Assembly (NCBI RefSeq): GCF_019097595.1
Contig: NC_080710.1
Span: 3,995,780-4,059,779, forward strand
Length of the DNA: 64,000 nt
Direction: 5' to 3'
DNA from: Hemibagrus wyckioides
Lineage: Eukaryota; Chordata; Actinopteri; Siluriformes; Bagridae
A program made the translations under genes and the position numbers. A model generated the notes under the pieces. That model was not told where the DNA came from, ran no database searches, and saw only the letters and a list, made by a program, of their open reading frames with translations. Positions 1 to 9,700 of the stretch are shown one piece after another; position 1 is the stretch's first letter, and every line of letters begins with the position of its first letter.

Positions 1-187
1 AAAGGAACAATACTTGCTCTTTTGCACCTGTTGCTACCTGTGCAGACTCCTTCAAAGAGTGAAGAAGAACCTGAAGTGCTGATACACCGTATCCACCAAG
101 CAAGCAGCAGTTCACTACCCCCACAACCTTCAGGTGTTTACTGAATAACCCCGTATATACATGAAATACAGTTTCTACAATGTGCAA

Positions 188-897
188 GTGATTTCAGAAA
201 GGACTTTATTGAGCTATAACTTTGCCTCAAATCCCTCAAAACACCACCCACCCCAAGCTGTTTCAATGCAACAGTCTGATCTCAGGAGGTACCCACAAGA
301 TGCTGGTCATTATAGGCTCTATCTAAATGATTTCAGAAAGAACTATAGCAAACTATATCTTTGCCCCACCATAGCCCCAATCACCCACCCCCAAGCTGTA
401 TGAAAGCAACAGTGTAATCTCAGGAGGTACCCACAAGATCCTAGTCAGTGAAGGTTCTAACTAGCACTGGACAAGTGATTTCAACAAAGAACTATATCAA
501 ACTATATTTTTTCCCCCACCTATCCCCCAGCAGCCACATCCAAGGTGTTTCAAAGCTAGAGTTTGATCTCAGGAGGTACCCACAAGATCCTGGTCAGTTA
601 ACGTTCTAACTAGGGTTAAGCAAGTGATTTAAGAAAGGACTATAGTGAACTGTATCTTTGCCCCCACCCTTAAGCTGTTTCAAGTCTATAGTTTGATCTC
701 AGGAGGTACCCATAAGAGCCTGGTCAGTGAAAGTTCTAACTAGCATTGAACAAGTGATTTCAGAAAGGACTATAGCAAACTATATTTTTGTCCCAATACA
801 GCCCTGATCACCCACCCCCAAGCTGTTTCAAAGCTACAGTTTGATCTCAGGATGTACCCACAAGATCCTGGTCAGTGACGGTTTTAACTAGGATTGA
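188..897. repeat. Five-copy tandem repeat, unit about 130-150 bp
   Basis: Five diverged copies start near 188, 328, 475, 624 and 754, each opening with a variant of GTGATTTCAGAAAGGACTAT. Each then runs through a C-rich stretch, an AAGCTGTTTCAA block and a well-conserved CTCAGGAGGTACCCACAAGA block. The spacings differ (140, 147, 149 and 130 bp), so the array is old and has gained indels. It lies downstream of the last visible asb10 exon, within the intron before the missing final exon. No coding potential is apparent. Confidence 0.85.
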
Positions 898-1115
898 GTC
901 CTGTGGGGTCCAGGAATAGCCCTCTGGATTGGTGAAACCAAAATCGACCTTTGCTAGAGTGTGTGAATGAGGAATGTGTAACGATTTACAGAATAAAAAA
1001 GTACAGTCCATGATCACTTAGGTATTAGGTCAGCTGTTAAGATTGCAACCGGAATAGACCAAAAAGAAAATGGCTTTGGGGTTAAAAACACGAGATTCTG
1101 AGATCCCACACTGAC

Positions 1116-1620
1116 CTTTGGCAGAGCTCCTGGCCACACTCTGATTGATCCATAGTTGAGCAGTTCCTGAACAATCCGCTCAGGTTCATGCTCCAACTTA
1201 TAAGCCACCATTTTTAGGATATTATGCATGGGTGCCTCGCCTCCGTAGTTCATGATATTGACGGAGGCACCGTTCCGTAGAAGTAGCACCACTATCCCGA
1301 GGTTGGCGTTCTTGCATGCCATGTGCAGAGGAGTGTGTTTGTCGGTGTCACCCGTGCCCACGTTTGCCCCGGCCTCCACCAGCCGCTGGCACACTTGGGC
1401 ATAGCGCTCAAGAGCAGTGTGCTCATGCGGATGTGAACATGCAGTGTTCAGTGGCGTTTGTCCTTCGTCATTCTGCCAGTCCACTGCTGCACCGTGACGC
1501 AGGTACAGATCCACGTGGCCCAGAAGACCGTGACGTGCAGCTACATGCAACGGCGTGTCGTTTTCTTCCAAGCTGCGGCCGTTTATGGCTGCACCGTACT
1601 CGAGGACATACTTGGCACAC
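1116..1620 (-). CDS. asb10: asb10 exon 3 (ankyrin repeats to pre-SOCS region)
   Basis: The acceptor CTTTTCTCAG|G at 1620 restores a Glu codon split with exon 2 (LESLECAKYVLEYGA). The exon holds at least four more ankyrin signatures (DTPLHVAARHG, QTPLNTACS, HTPLHMACK, YGGEAPMHN) and ends in RVWPGALPK at a donor AAG|GTCAGT. In ASB10 this point is followed by the exon that carries the SOCS box, so that exon should lie left of the window. Confidence 0.85.
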
Positions 1621-1656
1621 CTGAGAAAAGTAAAGTATGTCAAAGAAGGCTAAGAG

Positions 1657-1701
<45 letters not shown>

Positions 1702-1820
1702 TTTTTCTTGTTTGTTCTGTATTAATTGTTTCATTTCTCGATCCCTTTTCTTTTTTTATTTCTTTTTATTGATTCTTTCTTTCCATTCATTTTTTTTCTT
1801 TTGTTAATCTATCCACCTTC

Positions 1821-1879
<59 letters not shown>

Positions 1880-2971
1880 TCATTTTAATTTGTTATTGTA
1901 ATTTGTTTTAAATTTCTTGCTATAATACCTCCATGTACTGTTTACTTGTCTGTTCACTTGTCTCTTTTTGCTTTCTTTATTTGTTTGTACTTAATTCCAG
2001 TATTTATTTTCTTTCTTTCTTTCTTTCTTTCCAAAAAATTCTCCTATAAACCTTCCATCTACTGTTTTCATGTCTGTTCAGTCGTCTTTTTTTGCTTCTT
2101 TCTTTCTTTTTTTCTATTCTTTCTTTTCTTAAACACATTCAGATCATTAAAGAAAATATCTTCCTTTGCTAATGACAGAAACCATCTTATCAGTCATACT
2201 ACATTACCTTTGGTATGACCAGTATTGACCTTCCTATGGTTCCTAAGATAATGTAACTAATTGTGTAGGATTTAAAAATAATGGCGACGTATTATCACTC
2301 ACTCCAGTGACTCCAGCTCAGTGCAGAGGTGCAGGGGCATCAGGCCGTCCTCAGTGACGGCGTTGGCGTTGGCACCGTACTGCAGCAGCACTTTAACACA
2401 CTCCGCCTGGCACTCCTGGCATGCCTCGTGCAGTGCAGTGGTGCCCCCAGGGGCAAAATCTACACTGGCCCCTCTGAGGAGGAGATGCCTCAGGCACTCG
2501 GTGAAGCCTCGGCCCGCAGTGATGTGCAAAGGCGTGGTCAGCTCCTGCTCGTAGGTCAGAGACCACAGTCCTGAGGAAGAAAAGGCCAACACCAGACCTT
2601 TCATCATTCACCAGAATGTTTGTGGAGTTATTTTAGAAAAATGTGTCTCCCAATAAGCCAGGAAATGAATTTAGTAGAACGTGAGAAAGAAAACACTGCA
2701 TGTTGTGCTGTTACAGGAAAATAATCAACCCCCTGCTGCTGCTGTGACATGTCCCAAAGGGTTCGATTCCTCTGAGACCACAGCAGTGTCCCAGTAATTA
2801 CAGATTTATTGAATAAACAATGACGTTTACTTTTTATTTAATTTAATGTTTGGTAACATCCCTAAAACAAGTTTGTTATTATTTTTAAATCTATTTTTTG
2901 TTTGTTTGTTTGTTTCCCTTTCTTTCAATTTAAAATTTCTTTCTTTCTCAACATCATGTATATTTGTTTTC

Positions 2972-3014
<43 letters not shown>

Positions 3015-3992
3015 AATCTAATAAATCTGAATAGATGAATCAGTAAATGGAAAAGGATACGTTTCTTCTACACGTGTTGAACAGCAGCATGTTTGTAATT
3101 TGTAAACTACTCAGTAACGATCACGTATTTAAAAGCGCAGTTTGCTGACCAATCAGAACGGATAATTCATCAGCACCGTGACATACTCAACCCTCTGTAG
3201 TTAAACCTGAAGTTCTTCCACTCCTCAATGTCGCTGGTGTCATAAATGGCGTCCATCAGGTGAGCGTACTCGGGGTCATCGATGATACTGACCACAATGA
3301 CCTCATCGCCAACCAGAAGAGCGTTCCAGAACTGGAGAACCCATCCTGTAGCATGCGCAGTCGCGATCACGTCGTTGCGGTATTTCTTCTGCTTCCTGAA
3401 CTTAATCTTCGGCCCCATGATTTAAAGCGAAGCAGCTCGTCGACTGGACGGAATCCAGCACCGTGTTGTTGTGTTGTTGTTGTTGTGTTGTTGTTGTTGT
3501 TGTGTTGTTGTTGTGACCCGGTTGTTGTTGTGACCCGGTTGTTGTTTATTCCTCAGTGATCTCTGCACAGCTCTGAGCTCTGTTTGCACGACAGCTCTAT
3601 TTTAAGGCTTGGTGGATGTTATACAACCAGATGGACATGTTAGAAGCTGTGAGGCAGTTGTGGCATTTGCACCACATGAGATTTGTGCCCTCTTACACCG
3701 GGCTGGGGCACTTATTAACGTCCATTAATGATGAGTCACGTCCTACTGCCTCACTAAACTCAACTCACCCCACTGTCTCCTCCACCATCCTCTAATTCTT
3801 TATTTTATTAGTTTGCTTTGATTCTTTACTTTTCCTATTTTGACCAATTTTTCTTTCCATCTATCTTTCTTTCTTTCATTTTGTCTCTCATTCTTTCTTT
3901 GAGTACTTTGTGTTTTCTTTTTCTTCTTCCAGATTTTTTCATTTATTTTTCCCCTTTCGTCCAGTATGCATGTACTATGCCAGTATTTATTT

Positions 3993-4048
<56 letters not shown>

Positions 4049-4258
4049 TTTCTTTCTTTCTTTCTTTCTTTCTTTCTTTGAGTACTTTTTGTTTCCTTTT
4101 TTTCCTTTCAATTTTTTCTTCATTTATTTTATAATGTTTTATCTGTTTTTTCTCTGTTTTATTTTTCTTTCTTTATTTATTTTTCTTTAATTCATTCATT
4201 TTTCTTTTGCCCTTTTCTTTATCTCATGGATTCTGCCAGTACATATTCAGTTGTTTTG

Positions 4259-4289
<31 letters not shown>

Positions 4290-4421
4290 CTTCTTTACCT
4301 TCTTTAATTCCTTCAACATATTTCCATTTATTCTTCTCTATGTCCATCCTCTTTTCTATCTCTTCTCCGTCATTAATCCATCTGTTTGCTGGTTCTTTCA
4401 ACCAATGTGTTCACTCACTCT

Positions 4422-4453
<32 letters not shown>

Positions 4454-4801
4454 TCCAGTACCTCTCACTCTCCCGTCAGCGACCCAGCGCATGGCCCCTC
4501 CCTCAGGCTTGATGACCAGCTTCTCGGGAGAGCCTTTGGGAAAGAGCCTCTTCACGGCCTCTACATCTCCTGTGTACAGCGCATTCTGTACCACCAAATC
4601 ACGGCACACCAGCGGCGCTGACGCTACCTCCGGGTTCCTCCTGGACACCACAGCCTTTTCCCGAGCCTCCTTTCTCAGCAGGTAGCCGCTGACGGTGGGC
4701 TCAATGAGCTTTCTCTGATACCTCCGTCTCTCCACGAGGTCTCGTTCCTGTTCTAAGGAGCGCAGAGCTGTTGGAGTGAAAGCAAAGCTCCGCTGAGACA
4801 T
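1116..4801 (-). CDS. asb10: Ankyrin repeat and SOCS box protein 10-like gene, 3' end beyond window
   Basis: ASB proteins are substrate receptors of Cullin-5/Elongin B/C ubiquitin ligases. Ankyrin repeats bind the target and a C-terminal SOCS box docks the ligase. Four exons are visible on the minus strand: first exons 1a (4462-4801) and 1b (3187-3418), exon 2 (2303-2570) and exon 3 (1116-1620). Splice phases agree (1, 2, then 0). Motifs typical of ASB10 include FRFNYRGL, LWSLTYEQELTTPLH, repeated TPLH/ALHEA ankyrin signatures and VWPGALPK. The visible part encodes 371 residues (1a form) or 335 (1b form), against roughly 450-470 in mammalian ASB10. The missing remainder is the SOCS-box exon, which I could not find between 1 and 1115. 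The paralogue ASB18 is the alternative, but the TSDIEEWKNFRFN and ALPK segments fit ASB10 better. Confidence 0.8.
1659..1881. repeat. Two TTTC microsatellites in asb10 intron
   Basis: Near-pure TTTC tracts at 1659-1702 and 1821-1881 are joined by pyrimidine-rich DNA. On the transcript strand of asb10 they read GAAA. The first begins about 40 bp upstream of the exon 3 acceptor on the gene strand. Confidence 0.95.
2011..2031. repeat. Short TTTC microsatellite
   Basis: Five perfect TTTC units in the same asb10 intron as the tracts at 1659-1881. Confidence 0.9.
2303..2570 (-). CDS. asb10: asb10 exon 2 (ankyrin repeats)
   Basis: An acceptor TTCTTCCTCAG|GA opens the exon and a donor GGA|GTGAGT closes it (phase 1 in, phase 2 out). 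It encodes about 89 residues: LWSLTYEQELTTPLH, then ankyrin signatures around GFTECLRHLLLRGA, TALHEACQ and GLMPLHLC. The spacing of TPLH/ALHE/PLHL motifs at about 33 residues is that of consecutive ankyrin repeats. Confidence 0.85.
2972..3014. repeat. TTTC microsatellite
   Basis: About ten perfect TTTC units between asb10 exon 2 and exon 1b. A short TTTG run lies just before it, near 2897-2913. Confidence 0.95.
3187..3418 (-). CDS. asb10: asb10 alternative first exon 1b
   Basis: The ATG at 3418 begins MGPKIKFRKQKKYRN, a basic leader. It is followed by LQFWNALLVGDE, an ankyrin-like helix, and AIYDTSDIEEWKNFRFN, which closely resembles the segment of human ASB10 just before its LRLWSL motif. 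The donor TTGA|GTATGT closes the exon at 3187 in phase 1, giving RGLRLWSLTYE across the junction. It has its own start codon and lies between exons 1a and 2, so it is best read as an alternative promoter/first exon. No acceptor is needed for it, and splicing 1a into 1b would not be required by phase. Confidence 0.75.
3462..3545. repeat. GTT-rich microsatellite
   Basis: An imperfect (GTT)n run is interrupted by GTGTT and by two GTGACCCG blocks. It starts 44 bp upstream of the exon 1b ATG on the gene strand, so it would lie in the 5' untranslated region or promoter of that first exon. Confidence 0.9.
3991..4079. repeat. Long TTTC microsatellite
   Basis: About 22 TTTC units with one TTTTTC interruption, in the intron between the two alternative first exons of asb10. 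Confidence 0.95.
4260..4290. repeat. TTTC microsatellite
   Basis: Seven perfect units ending in TTCC, 170 bp beyond the donor of asb10 exon 1a. Confidence 0.9.
4424..4454. repeat. CA microsatellite
   Basis: A (CA)n run immediately downstream of the exon 1a donor. On the gene strand the intron begins GTACTGGATG followed by (TG)n. TG runs next to donors are known to affect splicing in some genes. Any effect here is inference. Confidence 0.95.
4462..4801 (-). CDS. asb10: asb10 alternative first exon 1a
   Basis: The ATG at 4801 opens with MSQRSFAFTP, followed by a charged EQERDLVERRRYQRK helix and a CRDLVVQNALYTGDVEAVKRLF segment that looks like a first ankyrin-like helix pair. A donor AGAG|GTACTG ends the exon at 4462 in phase 1, so it joins exon 2 to read RVRGLWSLTYE. 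A tempting upstream donor (AGA|GTGAGA) is in phase 0 and would shift the frame of exon 2. The 5' flank contains a (CTT)n run. The reading frame stays open upstream to an ATG at 5011, but the start at 4801 begins the family-like sequence. Confidence 0.75.
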
Positions 4802-5160
4802 GATGAGAAGAACAAGAAGAAGAAGAAGAAGAAGAAGAGGACAATGATGTTTAGCTCTTTTAATAATAGCGTTTTGCTCCTTGCCGTAAGCAACCACGTT
4901 CTCTGTCCTGCCCTGGCTTACTGGGGTTGTTTTGATATTTAATCTCAGACGGGCCTCGCTGCCTATGAGCAGGAGTCTATTTTTAACCCCGGGGTCACAT
5001 GGGCAGCGCATGCCGGGTTTAGTTGTTCAGCTGAAAGTGTGACAAGGACATTTTTAGTCCACTTTAGATGACAATAAGCTTATCCTCAATGTCTCTTTCT
5101 ATAGAAATAGTGGAGCAGGGAGGGGGTGTGGCTTAACTTCAACTTCTTTTGTCTCTTAGT
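4802..5160 (-). promoter_or_regulatory. Presumed 5' flank of asb10 exon 1a
   Basis: This holds a (CTT)n run next to the ATG, a GC-richer stretch (4890-5010) and no clear TATA box. The exon 1a reading frame continues open to 5011. It is called a promoter region only by position. Confidence 0.35.
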
Positions 5161-5492
5161 ATTTTTCTTTCTTGAATTCTTTTTTTCTTGTTTTTCCCTC
5201 ATTCTTCTCCCTTTTTCCATGTTTTGATTCCCCTTTTTCCTGTTTTCCTTTTCTTTCTTTTCTGCCTGTATTTATTCATTTATTTAAATCATTTTCTTTC
5301 TTTCTTTCTTTCTTTCTCTTTTTTCTTTCTTATCATTTTTACTTTTACCCTTCAAATGTCCTTTTTTAATCCTGTCTTCTATTTTTTTTTCCTTTCTGGG
5401 GTTAATGTCTCTAATTTATCCTTGTTTAATTTTTTTCTCTTATTTTCTCTTGCTTCTTTAATCCTTCCACCAGTTCTTAAACCACTTGTCGA

Positions 5493-5569
<77 letters not shown>

Positions 5570-5862
5570 TCCTCCATTTGTTCTTTATTTATTCTTTATT
5601 TACTTATCTATTCTTTCTTTCTTTTAATTTACTCTTTCACTATCATCTTTTCCATTCTGTTGTTTATTCTCCCCTACCTTTCTTTTTTTCCTTTTTATTT
5701 TTATTCTACTCTTTCCTTTTGCTCCTTGGGTTCTTAGTTTTGTTTTTTTCTTTCCCTCTCATTCTTTATTTTTTCCACCTGCTCTTTTCTGCCTGTCTAA
5801 TTTCCTTTCTTTCATTCATTTGTCCATCTGCTGCTTTCTTTCTCATTTCTATCAAAATGTAA
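5161..5862. repeat. Pyrimidine-rich low-complexity block with TTTC arrays
   Basis: About 700 bp in which the plus strand is overwhelmingly C and T. It contains TTTC tracts at 5294-5317 and 5495-5571. Its long Phe/Ser/Leu-rich open frames are artefacts of composition. Confidence 0.9.
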
Positions 5863-6573
5863 AAATAGTGCTGGATGAAACCCGAGTCAGTGACATGATC
5901 ACGCTGTCCCCCACATGCTCTTTAACCAAGACAAATATGTACTAGAAATTATTAGCTCTTTGTACAGAAACCCTTTATTGGTGTCGCAACAAGGGGCGTG
6001 GCTTAGCATGACTCTGGGTTGTTGAGGGAGGGGCTTAATGTGGAACACCTGAAACTTATTCTAACTGAACAAGTTCTAAACTGAAATATACGCTAGTCAA
6101 CTCTGGCACTAGCAATCATGCTAGCTTATTTAAATGTAGCTATTTGTTGTTTATTATAATAACATGTTAAAATAGAGGTCATCTTATACTCACGCTCCCC
6201 AGTGGATTATTATCAGTGAACGCTGCAGTGTAGCATTCGAAGGTCATGTGACTATTTCATACTTTGAGAATTTAAATAAAAACACAAGGAGCAAATTGGA
6301 CACAAATGAACTCAATTAGTATAAATAGGTAAGTATATTAACAAAAAACAGGTACTAACATTTTTCCCAGCCCTGACTTTAATCTGTGAAATTTTTCTAC
6401 GAAATATTAGAAAATATTATTTTCAACTATTTTATGTTATCTAGTCAGCTATATATCTATTTTTTTTATATTTATATAATATACCACTGATTGTGTTCTG
6501 CAGTGTGCCGTAATGGCTGTCACATTGACTGAAGGAATCAAAGACTTCCGACTTTGCAAACACACATTACCGG

Positions 6574-6613
<40 letters not shown>

Positions 6614-7116
6614 CGAGATTGTTTTTTTGCTGCTGGAGTACATCCTTTTAAATGATACGCATAATGAGTTTATAATATGCATCTGGGCTACCTCCTCTCT
6701 ACTTTGATGTCTTCCAAATGGCCCGGGTGTCATCAGCAAAACATGTAGGCACTTTCCCGGCCCATTGCCTCCCAAATGTATTTTAAATATCATTCCTCGT
6801 AACGCAATTATTTAAAACGTTGAACTAAACACTTACTAATGGGGGAAAAGAGACAGCGACTTCCACAAATTCATTTCTCAAATGGTGGACATTCGATTTT
6901 TATTTATTTATTTATTTATTTATTTATTATTTATTTCTAAATGGAGACAGGGACTTTCTCAAGCAGGAAAAGAAGATTGGGGGGTGTTGGGTTGGGGGGT
7001 GTTGGGTGGGTGTGTTGGTGCTGGGTAGGATCAGGTTTTTAGAGGAAATGGGAAAAAAAAAGAATCAGCACCCTTTCAGTCATTCGTCTTACTCCCTGCA
7101 GACACACACACACACA

Positions 7117-7153
<37 letters not shown>

Positions 7154-7229
7154 GTTACTCCCTGCAGATCACAGAACCACACCAAGCAGCTCACACACAC
7201 AAGACGATTTCTGCGGAAGCAATAAGATA
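5863..7229. other. Intergenic, no gene seen; four simple repeats
   Basis: Simple repeats are (GA)n at about 6575-6608, (TTTA)n at 6899-6937, a G-rich run near 6979-7020 and (CA)n at 7101-7149. The rest is unremarkable AT-rich sequence. I see no exon with family similarity. Confidence 0.7.
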
Positions 7230-7530
7230 AACATGGATCCGGCCATCTGTGGTGCTCTCTGGTCACTGGACTCACAAAACAGCCTAATGATCGCCGGCCT
7301 CATCAATACAATTAGGCAATTAGTTCCTGCTGATTATCTCCCACTCATTTCCAACTTGACTGCTGTGCCTCCCATTAAAATTAAAGCACAAAAAAAAAAC
7401 CAGAGGAATATACACGGAGGCTCGTCTAGTTGGCATGCGAAGACAGCGGTAATAACACATGGGCTAATTAATGGCATGTCGGTAGGAGGGGAGGACTTTG
7501 AAAATGCAGACTAATTGCTTGAGACTAATT
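7230..7530. promoter_or_regulatory. Candidate conserved regulatory element with many TAAT cores
   Basis: This compositionally balanced, non-repetitive block holds several homeodomain-type cores: CAATTAGGCAATTAG near 7309, GGGCTAATTAATGG near 7461, and paired ACTAATT motifs near 7511 and 7525. An open frame of 93 codons runs through it but matches no family I know. A regulatory element is more likely than a gene. Cross-species conservation cannot be seen from here. Confidence 0.35.
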
Positions 7531-7708
7531 TACAGAGTAACTAACACACTTATTGTAGTATTTTGAAAAGTATATCCTAAACACCCACAATTCCATTCCA
7601 TTGACTTTTAAGGTTCGTAAGTAACTCGAGATTTATTTTGACTTCGATCTCGACAGAGCGATGCAGCGGCGCTTTAGCATGTCCGACTTTATGCATTACT
7701 CTCACTTG

Positions 7709-8094
7709 TACATAGATATATGTTAGATCGCTAAATATCTGAAATAAAGAAATTAAACATCAGGAAATGATGTCTTTCTGATATAAGGTCCAGATTTGGT
7801 GCCAGTTGTAGCTCTGGATTCCTATTCTAGGCCATCAGGAGCCTCAAAGTTTGATATATTGTGCATTTAGAGATGCTTTTCAGCCTGCTCGATTATGTGT
7901 AGAGTGATTGTTTGAGCATTTTAAGCCTTTTAAGGCCCTTCTCCTCGAGGGTTTGCCTTGGCTTTTGAAAATCCCAGGTGAAGGACCAAGTGTACAGGAG
8001 TGCAGGAGTGTGAGTCTATACGCTCAGAGCCGTATGCAGACGATATAATGGTATAGAGAGCTGGATGTGCGCAATGGAAATAAAGTAGCACGTT
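7709..8094. repeat. Tandem duplication, copy 1
   Basis: This matches 8095-8457 throughout. Shared blocks include TTAGATCGCTAAATATCTGA, GGTCCAGATTTGGTGCCAG and GCAATGGAAATAAAGTAGCA. About 386 bp. No coding potential. Confidence 0.9.
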
Positions 8095-8457
8095 GTACGT
8101 AGATATATTTTAGATCGCTAAATATCTGAAATAAAGAAGTTAAACATCAGGAAGATGATGTCTTTCTGATACAAGGTCCAGATTTGGTGCCAGTTGTAGC
8201 CCCGGAGGCCATCAGGAGCCTCAAAGTGTGACATATTGTGCATTTGGAGCTGCTTTTCAGCTCAACTCGGTTGTAAAGAGTGATTGTTTAAGCCTTTTAA
8301 AGCTTTTCTCCTCGTGGTTTTGCCTTGCCTTTTGAAAACTGCGAAGGACCAAGTGTACAGGAGTCCCGGAGTGTGAGTCTATACGCTCAAAGCCATATGC
8401 AGATGATATAACAGCATAGAGCGCTAGATGTATGCAATGGAAATAAAGTAGCAAGTT
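8095..8457. repeat. Tandem duplication, copy 2
   Basis: Head-to-tail partner of the preceding copy, about 363 bp, with small deletions (for example in the part after GTAGCCC). Divergence is visible but modest. Confidence 0.9.
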
Positions 8458-9700
8458 CCTGAAGAAAAACACGAAGCTGCATAACCGAGTCAGTCATCGA
8501 GCGTAATAGGAAACACTTTTCCCCAGCTCAAACACTCGGGGCCAAATGGGATCGGCGTAGTATTAAATGCAAATGTCCAATGTGTGACAGAGAGATGAGG
8601 TTGGCATGCTAATGCGCATGATTTGTACCAAGTCGCCGGCTAAAGCTTGGCTGCGTATTTCCTCGCTGCTTTCTTTGGCTTGCGAAAAAGAAAGGAAATG
8701 TGAAAGAATTCTGATGGCGTGAAGGATGAGGGAAAAAAATAAATAAAATAAATAAAAGACCCTTCCAGCGTTTAAGCCGGTACCTGGGAAGTTTAGCGCG
8801 CTATACGTTGTAGTGTTGATCCCCGCACAAATGGAGGCCCACTTCATTATGACAATTGAGAGGTTCATATTTCAATCTAATAGCTCTCGATAAATTTAAC
8901 AATCGATCACAACCTCATTTCATCGCGAGCGCCCCTAATACGCGCTTCCCCGCCAAGTGGAACATTTTCTAATGATGCACTTGCACACCAAAACAATGCG
9001 GGGCCCAGTGACTACATTAGTCACTAATGTCCCAATCCATAATGTGCTTATAACGCTCTCCCAAAAGAGAGAGAGCGAGAGAGGGAAGTAGAAAAAGAGA
9101 GAGAGAGAGAGAAATGACTCCAGAGAGAGAGAGAGAGGGAGAGAGAGAGAAAGGGGGGATCAGCGAGGAACCGGGAGATCAGAGGGAAAATGGTCATGAT
9201 GATGATAGTGCTTAAGACACTGTCATTAATGACCCTATCACACGCGCCGTAATACGTCCGCAGACATGCTCTCATTAGCATACATCAGACCATCAAGGCA
9301 CATTGCAGGAGCAAGAGAGCAAGCAGGGGAGGGAGACGGAACGCAATACACCACATTAACATCCGGCATTGCTCAGGCTGCGTTGCTGTAGCTCTGATTA
9401 ATGCAAAACAAAAAGCACCATTTATTTTCAAACCAAGGTGTCTGCTGCTTTGCCTCTGCTCGTTCGCTCTGAAACAACCCCCCCCCCAAACCCCCTGAAA
9501 CCCTCTTCCCAACCCTCTCACCATCTCCAGTTCACCAGGCTAATACAAGGCAGCATGCTAATGCGCATAAACTGTTGACCAAAGTCTTCAGGCAACCTTC
9601 AGGCTAATTAGATGACGCTTTTAAGAACTTCCTTAAGACTTATCAGACTTCTCCTTATCTTTCAGGATAAAAGTTGTACAGAGAGAACCAGCCAAAATAT
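8458..9700. promoter_or_regulatory. Candidate regulatory region with repeated octamer-containing 16-mer
   Basis: GCATGCTAATGCGCAT occurs exactly at 8604-8619 and at 9553-9568. Each holds ATGCTAAT, an octamer-type POU site, overlapping the palindrome ATGCGCAT. A further ATTAGCAT (same core, other strand) lies at 9274-9281. Imperfect (GA)n fills 9066-9152. No gene is seen. The regulatory reading rests on motif content only. Confidence 0.35.

Noticed and set aside
1..1115. Search for the asb10 SOCS-box exon
   Set aside because: I could not find an acceptor followed by LPLP or other SOCS-box-like sequence on the minus strand, so the exon is taken to lie outside the window.
5188..5862. 224-codon Phe/Ser/Leu-rich open frame, and similar frames through other TTTC tracts
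   Set aside because: The frame is produced by pyrimidine-rich repeat composition. It has no family match and no codon structure.
7233..7514. 93-codon open frame starting MDPAICG
   Set aside because: No recognisable domain, no splice context, and it overlaps a block better explained as regulatory DNA.
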